This document shows positions 11,663-24,800 of a DNA stretch of 64,000 bases, piece by piece (within the stretch, counting starts at the first letter, position 1; each line of letters opens with the position of its first letter). Source of the stretch: Spodoptera frugiperda (taxonomy: Eukaryota; Arthropoda; Insecta; Lepidoptera; Noctuidae); the NCBI RefSeq assembly GCF_023101765.2, contig NC_064236.1, forward strand, positions 3,844,001-3,908,000. The letters run 5' to 3'. A program made the translations under genes and the position numbers. The notes beneath the pieces were generated by a model. It had not been told where the DNA came from. It was given only the letters and a program-made list of their open reading frames with translations, and searched no databases.

Positions 11663-11818
11663 TTAGAAAGTCTTCGAATTATTCAATTTGAATAACAATC
11701 ATTTCATCGTTCAACCTAATTGAGAAATTCAGCCATTTAATCAAATTACTAATTAAGCTAGTCGATTGCTACATTTATATTGTAAGCACTTATAATGAAC
11801 ATACGGCTTTGTCCACAG

Positions 11819-14800
11819 ACCGCCAATTTTTCCACAAATGGGCCCTGCTGACCGACCCTGATGATGTTGGGGCTGGGGCCAAGGGCTACCTGAAGTGTGA
11901 CATAAGCGTCATTGGCAAGGGAGACGCCATCAAGGTGCCTCCGAAAAGCGAGAAAGATGAAGATGACATTGAGGCGTAAGTATCCCATTAACTATAATGT
12001 AGGTACCCATGTTGTAGGTATAACATACAGACCCGTGCTTGGTGCTGCACAACCTACACTCTCTCCGGTCGTGTCGATTAAGAAAGAAAGTCGATTAAGA
12101 GAGCGCACCTGTGTTTGGCTACTTGGGCAATAAATAAAATAAAATATCCCCCGCGTAATGAGCTTTGTAATGGAAAATTTATTTATAAAGATCTGAGAGA
12201 GATAGAGTACTTATTGGGAAACAAATAGGATGAGGCTTTACTTACACTCCGATTTTAACTCCGACTTATAGTTTGACTTATCGTTCCCAAGTTTCAATAA
12301 TTTATAATTATGTACGTAAATTCATTTCCTCTAAATCGGATCAAAGCGCTTGGTAACATCATTCCAAAGTTAATTCATTATTCAGAGATCAATTTATCAA
12401 CCGCTAATTAATTGGAACAACAAAATTATACATCGACAAAGGCGGACGTTTAACTGATAAATATTCATTGATATAACTTCAAATACTATCTGTGTATAGT
12501 AGAAACGACAGCTATTCGTGTATTATAAAAATATCCCTTGTCCAATTCTTTCATAAACAATAATAAAACAATATTGTGCCGCGTAGCCCTTTGTCTTTAT
12601 GATGTCCTCGTAAAACGCCGAAAATCTTATTCGATAACGTCAGCCCTGTACTAGCAAAAACATAGCGGACAAATTGGCAAAGAAAACTTTCTTTATTGAG
12701 AATTCCTTTATCGTGTTGCGAGAAACGTATTCTATAGCAATAACATACATACTATATGTATAGAAGGACTCGGGCACCGAAATATGGGTCAATCTACAAA
12801 ACGGGCTTGTTCGTGGGATCGCTTCGGTGCTTTTCGGATATTGAAATTTAATGAGGATTATGTATCTCATTTAAAGTGGTGTTTAAATTGTAAACTTTGT
12901 TAATTGGCCTTCAAATATGTAGCTATAGAAATACGTATTTAACTACAGTACAGAAACGGGTTGATAGCGTACAGTTAATTTAAAATGTCAACATTTTGCT
13001 CTTTTTCGACAGTGAGAAACAGCCATCAATCAAAAACCATATTTTTTGTAATAGCTCATATATGCCGATGAATGTATCAGCCTCCACTTTAGTGGTTAAG
13101 TTAAGAACAAACCGAATTCTGAAAGGTTTTTAAAACTTCAATCAATTCCACAGAAATCTGCTTCTACCTGAAGGCGTTCCGATAGAGCGCCAGCGCGCCA
13201 GGTTCATCGTGACCATCCACAAAGCTGATGGTCTACCCAAAATGAACTATTCCCTCTTAGCTAACTTCAAGAGGGCATTCACTGGAGAAAGCCAGGACTT
13301 GGTGGACCCATTCGTGCAAGTCTGCTTCGCAGGAATGACGGTAAGCTCCTTTAACCTTCAGATCAAATTAAATCGAAATGAAAACAAAACCAGTCTTGTA
13401 TCTTTACTCTAGACGACTCGGAGATTACATAGAATATAGAATGGCTTCTAAATTATTTAAAGTTAACAAAAAGATTGGATACTTATTGTACTTGTAAACA
13501 TAATCTCGATTTAATTCTGAGAAAGATTTTATCTTTTATATGGTACCTTGTAATTCCTAAGGGTTCGACGTCGGTACGCAAGAACACGTACACTCCCGTG
13601 TGGAACGAACAGATTGTTTTCACGGAGATGTTCCCTCCGCTGTGCCAGCGTATCAAGCTGCAACTGCGGGACAATGTCCCGGTGAACCCCAACGTGATTG
13701 GAACCCACTTTATCGATCTTAAGACCATTTCAAACGATGGAGACAGAGGTAAGAACCTTAACGAAGTTAGCTGATCCAATACACGTTACGTTTTGTCTTT
13801 TTATTAAATTTTCCAATTTTGTCGCCATATTAAAGTTGTTTCGACTGCAACGTATAGTTTCTGTAATCAATTAAATGGATTGGTCGAAATGTTAGCTAGA
13901 TGGCATAGCTGTTGTTTTTGTGATTAATTTGTCTTCCCTACAGTTAGATTAACAGGACTAAATACTGCGTACTGTGTTTGAATACAAGCAAAGTCTTCAA
14001 AATTACTACAATCTTCGTACAATTTATTTAAAAATATCACATTGTTTGGCCTAGTTCTAGTTTAATCGTAATGAAAGTATGTATAATACTAGTGAACACA
14101 GCAGTCAATATGAATTAACGTAACATATTGAAATCTGCATGAAATATGCCGGCAGCTATTCGTGCATTGTTAGCAATAGTCTACATACATGCAACAATTA
14201 ATAACAATATTGTAGACAACGCTAGCTTTTACTATTGTTCACATTGGAAATGGAGATCGATTAATACGTATTGAAATCATAATTAACGATATTAAAAAAA
14301 CCTTTTTATTTCACAATTGTAACAAAACAGAACTGTTATTTAGTTCTATATAGGCTTTACACCTTACTGCTACCAATGCAGAATAATGGATATGTCCAAA
14401 TTGAAGAATGGGTTGGATTTTTTTATATCTGGTAAACGAGCAGTCGGATCACCTGGTGGTAAGCAATCGCCGCCGCCCATGGACTCCCGAAACCCAGAAG
14501 CATTACAAGTGCATCGCCGGCCTTTTGGGGTTAGGAATTTTTTGGTTGTTGGGGAATCGAGAATTGGGAAGATTGGGATCTTTGGGACTCTGGTAAACTC
14601 AGCCACAACGAAATACACGTCGTGAGGCCGTGGTATCACTCCGGTCGAGCCGACCCATTCCTGCCGAAGCATGGCTCTCCCACACATAATTATGTACCAT
14701 ATTATTATAGTCTCTTAACAAGTCTTTTACCAGTGGTCAAGCAGGTATACCGTTTAAAGAATAAGGTCAAGTAACGATTAATCTGAGCTTCTGACATATT

Positions 14801-15823
14801 CCAGGCTTCCTGCCGACTTTCGGGCCCGCGTACATTTACATGTACGGGTCCACTCGCGACTACAGCCTGCTGGATCAGCACGCAGGCCTCAATATGGGCA
14901 TGGGCGAAGGAGTCTCCTACAGGGGAAGGTGAGTTGATTACAGGATAGGTTTTGGGCAACAATGTGAGAAACTGTGTAGGTATATTGTCAGTGTGAAAAT
15001 ATAAACTCTATGAAAGGGGTTTGGAGCACAACGGTTGGGACTGACTAGACTTTGAGTATTGTAGTGATAAAAATAAAAAATGGTTTAGTGACATTTCCTT
15101 TCACCTGTGGGGGCACTAGAATACTCCTCTTTTCACTTAATCTGACGAATCTGATTGGATTTAGATAAGTTTTTTTTATATTTTTATCCCCCGTCTAATC
15201 AGATCGTGTATATATGTTGGTGGTGGGTGGTGGGTATATTCAACCTGATACCAGGTATTCCCCATAAATCAATCTGACACGCTCGAGTAACTACCAAAAT
15301 CCCTTCATGGTCTCCGCTACTATTACTTAATGCAATTAATATCATCCACCAACAATCCTTTGGGTTTAGTAGACTGAGTATATAAAAAAGTTCTAGCTTT
15401 TATTTCCCAGTGGCATAAAAGAATAGTCACCGTTATTACTGCAGCAGCGTCGACATTTTTCAATTAGTCTCATTCGAAATTAAGCGACCCTTTTTTGAAC
15501 AAATGTTTGCTTAAACGAGTGAAGTTAAACCAACTATTTTATTCATTACAGACTCCTCGTTTCCATTCGAACGGAGATAATTGACGGAATCGAGTGTCCT
15601 CTGTCGGATGTCGAGGTGGAACCAATTCCACCGATCAATGAGGCGAGCTATGAGAAGAATGAGGAGTTCTTCCTCTTCGGTAGTATCTTCGAAGCCAACA
15701 TGATTGACAAGCGGCTTACTGATAAGCCTCTGCAATTTGAACTGAGCCTTGGCAACTCTGGCAACTCATTGGATGGACATAACGAGTCCGTGAAGCGTCC
15801 ACACGACCTAGAAGCTGAACTAG
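11819..15823 (+). CDS. OTOF: Ferlin exon cassette, copy A (C2C)
   Basis: Five exons of 157, 187, 187, 124 and 272 bp (927 bp, 309 codons). Exon 1 (11819-11975) encodes the WALLTDPDD linker conserved in otoferlins. Exons 2-3 (13154-13340, 13562-13748) encode C2C, beginning LLPEGVPIERQRARF and ending GTHFIDLKTISNDGDR. Exons 4-5 (14805-14928, 15552-15823) encode the following linker, with EEFFLFGSIFEANMID. The C2C Ca2+ loops look degenerate: loop 1 keeps DLVDPF but loop 3 reads RDNVPVNPN, lacking the usual later aspartates. The cassette starts after one base of a codon and ends after one base of a codon (phase 1 at both ends), so it can be skipped or repeated without a frameshift. Exon coordinates come from splice sites plus frame. 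Confidence 0.9.
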
Positions 15824-18800
15824 GTACGGAAGACATCCACAAAAAATTTTTAGACTTGACCTGTAACTGTAATGAAGTTTGAAGATTTTTTCGACTGTTC
15901 TCAAATATTTGACACACAAACTCACATATTCACTTACTTTTACATACGTACACACAACACTAACACTGGATTTTAATATTTACTTAATAATTTACCGTTT
16001 AAATTCTCTACCTGTAGGGCTTAGGCCGTAGGGTTTGGTCTCTCTCTAATATATTTAAGTTTATCTTGTCTAGGTACTTGTAAATTATACCTTATGCGCC
16101 GTAACATGGTGCGGCTGACAGATTCAGTAACGTTTCGTATCACTCTTGAAAGTTGCTGCGATTTAAAAATTATGCCTTAGTATTTTAACTGTATCACATT
16201 CGTATTATGTTAAATCATTCGGAAGTGTAGTTAATTAAATTAAATCCAACTGGAATGTTCTAGTCTTTAAATAAAATCTAATGAAATGAAAAATAAAGTA
16301 AAGTGTTATGCGTATAACGTAAAGCCATAGTCGTATTTAGTGATGGGATGTACTGCTACGATGGATAGGTAGTCGATGTTTTTTAGAATAAAACACGAAT
16401 TTCGTGTGTCGTTAAATTATCACTCTTAAAAACCTTTAATTATGTGGGTAAATCTACTGTAGACGCGGCTCTCTCTGCCCGAACCACAGTGACTTTATCT
16501 GAGCACAAATATGTAGTAGACATTTTCCGGCGCCTTTGATAATGCGTGGTGGTACTTAATCTGAAAGATCGTGGTTGTTTTAGTAACATATACAAACTAA
16601 TATACACTTCACTCGGCTCGACTATCTTGAGTGCACGGTGGCTGGGCAAACTGGCTGCAGGCTGAGTGTGTAGATTCCCGCACGAAGCAACTCTATGTGT
16701 GATCCACAAATTATTGCTTCGGGTCTGGGTGTCGGGTCTGAAATTGTATGTTTGTAAACGCCCCACATTAGGATTTCTAATATAAAATCCTAATGTGGTG
16801 TAAACGTCTTTATAAAAAAACAAAACATATCTCATCGATCGAATCTAAAGAGTTCTCCAACCATTAAACCTGTTAAAACAAACAAAGGAGTGACATTTTT
16901 AATTAGTGTTTAAGTACACTGGCACGAGATATATGAAACGTGAAGTGACATAATTATCTGTAGGAAATTGGAAGCTGCACAAATAATACGCCCTGTTTAA
17001 CGTCGGTGTCCGGAGATTACCTGTGTGGCTCCTCGCTTAATGCAGGAAGCTGTTTAAGCGATACTGTGTCAACGAACATTGTTTATTTTATGTTTATTCA
17101 GTTGTGGGTTTAGGTACAATGATAATAATAACGTCAGTTTTTTAATGAGGGATGCCCTTGGACACCCGAAACACCAGGGGCTATACAAGTGCGTTGCTGG
17201 CTTTTGAGAGTTAGGAATGTAAGGGTTTTTGGGGAATCCGTGATTGGGAAGCTAATTGGGTCTCCGGAACGTCACTCACACATCAAAACACAACGCAAGC
17301 ATTGTTTCACGTCGGCTTTCTATGAGGCCATGGTATCACTTCGGTCGAGCGGGCCCATTCGTGACGAAGCAAGGCTCTCTCACATTAAATACTATTTAAA
17401 AACAAAATCCTTTAACAGAAAACAATATCGAAATGCAACTAGTTATCCAACAGGCTCATAAGATTAATTCAACTTGATTAAAGATAAAATTTTCTCAGCT
17501 TCCGTGAAATATTATGCTTTCGTTACTTTACCATTTTATGAGGTGAGAGCGGCTCGTAAATTGAGGCTGTATAAATGAAAAGCTTGTGGTTTTCTCACTT
17601 CGCTACCATTATATAAATGGCAGACATTACACGGAGCCTCAACGAGCACATATAACTGCACACTATATATTTTCATTATAACTTTATATTTATTAGACAA
17701 ATAGACGTGAATGTGTAGTTATTTGACCATTTGTACTACTTCATATATATGGAATCTCGAGTGTATACGGTCATTCTTCACTAAGACGTTTCTTGTTTTA
17801 ACGTTTCTAATTACCTACTGTGAACGTTTTTGTTTTGACTTAGGGCTGAGTTTTCAATCAATAGAATACGAATTTAGCCGGTTGCAAACCATGATCTAAG
17901 CTGAATTATTTTATCTTAGTTTGCATAGCCGACCCAGATTTCCACACATGTGTGCAGACCGTAAAATATGCGACAAATATCGAAAACTCTCGTTACTTTC
18001 AGGATATGTCTCGTGACCCAAAAAAATTTCCTTGGTGAACCTGTTGTCTCAGTATACTGCTTGCAAACAGAGTATAATAATATTTCAAACACCAAGGATA
18101 CACCATAATAATAACCCAATCACCGACAATACACTATGCCTAGACTTTTAACTTCAACAAAACCCTTACCGACTCTTTTAAAGTACACCAAGCATTAAAG
18201 GACTTTTTGCGTCCATATTAAAAATACAGCAACCAAGTTAATATGTGGAAATGTCTTCTAATCCTGGCAAACTAGTGTAAGATAGCAATTTCATGGAAGT
18301 CGGTCAGTTAAACCAATAAGGGGCCGACGTTCCTCCTCTCCGTAACTCCTTAGGGTATCCAGAGTCTGAAGCAATATCGTTAACACTAGAAGGTTTCAAG
18401 CTCCTCGTATAAATATTTACTTTGAACTGAGTTTGAAGAATTGGTTCTATGCTTATAGTGATAACGCAGGAGTTTCTTGGCCTCAACTATAATATTGTTA
18501 CCTTCATAGTAATCAGAATTGTTAGATTTTTTTCATGGTGTAAGCCGGTAAGCGATGTCGGGTTCCCCTGATGGTAAGCAATCGCCGCCGAAACACCAGG
18601 GGTGTTACAAATGCGTCGCCGGCCTTTTGGGGTTAAGAATTTAAGGGTTATTGGAAAATCGGGGATTGGGAAGATTGGGAAGGGGGTAATTGGGCCTCCG
18701 GTAACCTCAATCACATAACGCAAGCGTTGTCCCTCGTCGGTTTTCTGTGAGACCGTGGTATCACTCTTGTCGAGCCGAGCCCATTCGTGCCAAAGCATGG

Positions 18801-21800
18801 CTCTCCTCACACATAAAAATATAGCAACAGGATTTTAAAATTTGCAACATGAACATATTAAGTTTGGCATCCATTGTCTTATAGATAATTATAATTTCAA
18901 ATCCACTAAGTGCGTCACAACTTTCTCTAAAGTTTTCATTAACACAAATAAACAGATGATCCTTGATATACTTCGAATGTAGGTACATTTTTGTAATAGC
19001 ATATTAATCTTAAAACCAAATAAAATTGAAATTCATTGACTGCATACGAAGAGACGAAACTGCGTAGCTAGTCGACTTGTACATTATTAATGTAGCTTGC
19101 GAAACTTAGAAACAAATTCATGAATTAAATATTTTATTGCGAGCTGTATCAACTACCTATAAATATTTACGCCTGCCTGTTAGCACCGCAAGTCGTCTAT
19201 AATATTTAGTACGCAAACACTTTTTATTACTAGTACATCGTTTACAAAAGATTTTATAAAATGTCGTCGTCGTCACGTCTTTAATTCCCGAAGGGGTGGG
19301 CAGAGATGCACATTATGGCACGTAATGCCACTGTACAATGTACTCCCACTTTTCACAATTTATGAGTCTAATTGTAAGTCCCATGTGGTGAGTCTATTGT
19401 CATATACTGGGCACAATTCTAGACTCTGTGTTACTGTTGGCAAATGTTCGAAAAAACTGAAAAAAGCCTAACAATACTTCGCTTGAAGAAGGAATCGAAC
19501 CCGAGACTCCTTGCCCGGCAGTCGCACTTGCAACCACTCGACCACCGAGGCAGTTATTCAGTTTATAAAATGTATTTGGAACAAAGTAGCGTAGTATTGT
19601 TTTCTCTTCATACTTTGAACGTCTATAAAATTCTGAACTCAATAATAAGAGCAAAGAGCAACCGAAGGGTAACTTTACTTCGTGTTCAATCAAACGCTCA
19701 TAAAGTAAGCGCACAAACATTGGCTCAGAAATGTTCTACCAAACAATATCTTTAAAAGGTTATACGCTCGTTTCTTTTAAATTAAAAACGTGTCTAAAAT
19801 CCAAAGGATTATTGCTGATTATCCAATCCATTTAAGAGATGATCGGATGAGATGTTTGCATTCAATTTTTTATCTTAATGAAGCTAATTAAAGGGTTAAT
19901 AATCATTTGGGCATGTAATCTTAGATTCGGAAATTGTCTGTAGTATTTTGTTCAGGCATATAACGAACGAATTGGAATGCCAATCTCTTTTAAAATGTTT
20001 ATAGCAAGCAAACTGTACTACACATTATTTAACTAATGTGTAGTGTTACAGATTCCAGATTAGATTTACATACAAACAGATTAAAAATACCATTCCACGA
20101 GTGACTAAATACGCATCACTTTATAGAATTTATTCATAAAGCAAAACACAAATAGATTTAATACCAACACGTAAAATAAAACTCCCACCCACATGTTTTA
20201 TCTCTCCAATTTCAATTTCATTATTGAATTACAGAAATAGAATCAATCTCCTAATACTTCGATGGGGTCTCCGTTTGTCAGAAAACAAGCTTAAAAAAAC
20301 ATTTAATGGAAAGCCTAGCGTGTTTAATAAATTGTATTGCAGTACAATAATTTATTGTATTTTTCTATAGGTGATCCGATTCTTCGCAGTTCGCTGTTCC
20401 AACTTAACCCAACATATCATTGCGTTAGGGTGTTACCACACCAATCGAGCGAGCGTCGATCGATGGTAGAATGGATTAGTCGACGTCGATCGATAGTTTC
20501 TACTAGACCAATCGATCGACCGATGCCATCGACCGGCAATCGATCGATTGGTTAGTCGACCGGTATCCGTCGATCAATTAAAGCTACCACACCAATCGAT
20601 CAACGTCGACCTATCGATCGATTGGTGTGATAACACCCTTAGAAAGTCTTCGAATTATTCAATTTGAATAACAATCATTTCATCGTTCAACCTAATTGAG
20701 AAATTCAGCCATTCAATCAAATGACTAATTTTATTAAGCTAGTCGTTTGCGAACTTTATATTGTAAGCACTTATAATGAACATACATATGGCTTTGTCCA
20801 CAGACCGCCAATTTTTCCACAAATGGGCCCTGCTGACCGACCCTGATGATGTTGGGGCTGGGGCCAAGGGCTACCTGAAGTGTGACATAAGCGTCATTGG
20901 CAAGGGAGACGCCATCAAGGTGCCTCCGAAAAGTGAGAAAGATGAAGACGACATTGAGGCGTAAGTATCCCATTAACTTTATGTAGGTACCATCATGTTG
21001 TAGGTATAACATACAGACCCGTTCTTGGTGCTGCACAGCCTATTCTCTCTCCGGTCGTGTCGATTAAGAAAGAAAGTCGATTAAGAGAGCGCACCTGTTT
21101 TTGTCTACTTGAGCAATAAATAAAATAAAATATCCCCCGCGTAATGAGCTTTGTAATGGAAAATTTATTTATAAAGATCTGAGAGAGATAGAGTACTTAT
21201 TGGGAAACAAATAGGATGAGGCTTTACTTACACTCCGATTTTAACTCCGACTTATAGTTTGACTTATCGTTCCCAAGTTTCAATAATTTATAATTATGTA
21301 CGTAAATTCATTTCCTCTAAATCGGATCAAAGCGCTTGGTAACATCATTCCAAAGTTAATTCATTATTCAGAGATCAATTTATCAACCGCTAATTAATTG
21401 GAACAACAAAATTATACATCGACAAAGGCGGACGTTTAACTGATAAATATTCATTGATATAACTTCAAATACTATCTGTGTATAGTAGAAACGACAGCTA
21501 TTCGTGTATTATAAAAATATCCCTTGTCCAATTCTTTCATAAACAATAATAAAACAATATTGTGCCGCGTAGCCCTTTGTCTTTATGATGTCCTCGTAAA
21601 ACGCCGAAAATCTTATTCGATAACGTCAGCCCTGTACTAGCAAAAACATAGCGGACAAATTGGCAAAGAAAACTTTCTTTATTGAGAATTCCTTTTTCGT
21701 GTTGCGAGAAACGTATTCTATAGCAATAACATACATACTATATGTATAGAAGGACTCGGGCACCGAAATATGGGTCAATCTACAAAACGGGCTTGTTCGT

Positions 21801-24800
21801 GGGATCGCTTCGGTGCTTTTCGGATATTGAAATTTAATGAGGATTATGTATCTCATTTAAAGTGGTGTTTAAATTGTAAACTTTGTTAATTGGCCTTCAA
21901 ACGTGTAGCTATAGAAATACATATTTAACTTCAGTACAGAAACGGGTTGATAGCGTACAGTTAATTTAAAATGTCAACATTTTGCTCTTTTTCGACAGTG
22001 AGAAACAGCCATCAATCAAAAACCATATTTTTTGTAATAGCTCATATATGCCGATGAATGTATCAGCCTCCACTTTAGTGGTTAAGTTAAGAACAAACCG
22101 AATACTGAAAGGTTTTTTTTTAAACTTCAATCAATTCCACAGAAACCTGCTTCTACCTGAAGGCGTTCCGATAGAGCGCCAGCGCGCCAGGTTCATCGTG
22201 ACCATCCACAAAGCTGATGGTCTACCCAAAATGAACTATTCCCTCTTAGCTAACTTCAAGAGGGCATTCACTGGAGAAAGCCAGGACTTGGTGGACCCAT
22301 TCGTGCAAGTCTGCTTCGCAGGAATGACGGTAAGCTCCTTTAACCTTCAGATCAAATTAAATCGAAATGAAAACAAAACCAGTCTTGTATCTTTACTCTA
22401 GACGACTCGGAGATTACATAGAATATAGAATGGCTTCTAAATTATTTAAAGTTAACAAAAAGATTGGATACTTATTGTACTTGTAAACATAATCTCGATT
22501 TAATTCTGAGAAAGATTTTATCTTTTATATGGTACCTTGTAATTCCTAAGGGTTCGACGTCGGTACGCAAGAACACGTACACTCCCGTGTGGAACGAACA
22601 GATTGTTTTCACGGAGATGTTCCCTCCGCTGTGCCAGCGTATCAAGCTGCAACTGCGGGACAATGTCCCGGTGAACCCCAACGTGATTGGAACCCACTTT
22701 ATCGATCTTAAGACCATTTCAAACGATGGAGACAGAGGTAAGAACCTTAACGAAGTTAGCTGATCCAATACACGTTACGTTTTGTCTTTTTATTAAATTT
22801 TCCAATTTTGTCGCCATATTAAAGTTGTTTCGACTGCAACGTATAGTTTCTGTAATCAATTAAATGGATTGGTCGAAATGTTAGCTAGATGGCATAGCTG
22901 TTGTTTTTGTGATTAATTTGTCTTCCCTACAGTTAGATTAACAGGACTAAATACTGCGTACTGTGTTTGAATACAAGCAAAGTCTTCAAAATTACTACAA
23001 TCTTCGTACAATTTATTTAAAAATATCACATTGTTTGGCCTAGTTCTAGTTTAATCGTAATGAAAGTATGTATAATACTAGTGAACACAGCAGTCAATAT
23101 GAATTAACGTAACATATTGAAATCTGCATGAAATATGCCGGCAGCTATTCGTGCATTGTTAGCAATAGTCTACATACATGCAACAATTAATAACAATATT
23201 GTAGACAACGCTAGCTTTTACTATTGTTCACATTGGAAATGGAGATCGATTAATACGTATTGAAATCATAATTAACGATATTAAAAAAACCTTTTTATTT
23301 CACAATTGTAACAAAACAGAACTGTTATTTAGTTCTATATAGGCTTTACACCTTACTGCTACCAATGCAGAATAATGGATATGTCCAAATTGAAGAATGG
23401 GTTGGATTTTTTTATATCTGGTAAACGAGCAGTCGGATCACCTGGTGGTAAGCAATCGCCGCCGCCCACGGACACCCGAAACCCAGAAGCATTACAAGTG
23501 CATCGCCGGCCTTTTGGGGTTAGGAATTTTTGGTTGTTGGGGAATCGAGGATTGGGAAGATTGGGATCTTTGGGACTCTGGTAAACTCAGCCACAACGAA
23601 ATACACGTCGTTGTTTCACGTCGGTTTTTTGTGAGGCCGTGGTATCACTCCGGTCAAACCGGCTCATTCGTGCCGAAGCATGGCTCTCCCACACTTGTGT
23701 ACCATATAATCTTTTAACACGTCGTTCACCAGTACTCTAGGAGGTATACCGTTTAAAGAGTAAGGTCTAGTGACGATTAAACCGCACTCCTGATATATTC
23801 CAGGCTTCCTGCCGACTTTCGGGCCCGCGTACATTTACATGTACGGGTCCACTCGCGACTACAGCCTGCTGGATCAGCACGCAGGCCTCAATATGGGCAT
23901 GGGCGAAGGAGTCTCCTACAGGGGAAGGTGAGTTGATTACAGGATAGGTTTTGGGCAACAATGTGAGAAACTGTATAGGTATATTGTCAGTGTGAAAATA
24001 TAAACTCTATGAAAGGGGTTTGGAGCACAACGGTTGGGACTGACTAGACTTTGAGTATTGTAGTGATAAAAATAAAAAATGGTTTAGTGACATCTGTGGG
24101 GGCACTAGAATACTCCTCTTTTCACTTAATCTGACGAATCTGATTGGATTTAGATAAGTTTTTTTTATATTTTTATCCCCCGTCTAATCAGATCGTGTAT
24201 ATGGTCGGTATATTCAACATGACACTGGGTATTCCCGATATGTTAATCTGACGCGCTCGAGTAACTACCGAAATCCCTTCATGGGCTCCCCTACTATTAC
24301 TCAATGCAATTAATATCATCCACCAACAATCCTTTGGGTTTAGTAGACTGAGTATATAAAAAAGTTCTAGCTTTTATTTCCCAGTGGCATAAAAGAATAG
24401 TCACCGTTATTACTGCAGCAGCGTCGACATTTTTCAATTAGTCTCATTCGAAATTAAGCGACCCTTTTTTGAACAAATGTTTGCTTAAACGAGTGAAGTT
24501 AAACCAACTATTTTATTCATTACAGACTCCTCGTTTCCATTCGAACGGAGATAATTGACGGAATCGAGTGTCCTCTGTCGGATGTCGAGGTGGAACCAAT
24601 TCCACCGATCAATGAGGCGAGCTATGAGAAGAATGAGGAGTTCTTCCTCTTCGGTAGTATCTTCGAAGCCAACATGATTGACAAGCGGCTTACTGATAAG
24701 CCTCTGCAATTTGAACTGAGCCTTGGCAACTCTGGCAACTCATTGGATGGACATAACGAGTCCGTGAAGCGTCCACACGACCTAGAAGCTGAACTAGGTA

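Larger units (their letters stand above)
7626..16609 (+). repeat. Tandem segmental duplication, unit A (9.0 kb)
   Basis: This segment is repeated head-to-tail at about 16610-25577. Its left edge follows a unique flank (AGGTTTTAAACTTCACTCGG), and its right edge joins directly to the start of unit B (ATACACTTCACTCGG). It holds an S1 SINE, two of the S2 repeats 5' of the cassette and a third inside it, an S3 SINE, a Harbinger-like MITE and five ferlin exons. Offsets between matching sites drift from about 8,980 at the left to 8,968 at the right because of small indels. Confidence 0.95.

Noticed and set aside
15648..15955. Antisense open frames over ferlin exon 5 (also 24622-24929)
   Set aside because: Shadows of the ferlin coding strand, identical in both units because of the duplication.
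16440..16835. 131-residue open frame on the minus strand
   Set aside because: It runs through the S1 SINE and the duplication junction; no coding character or homologue features.
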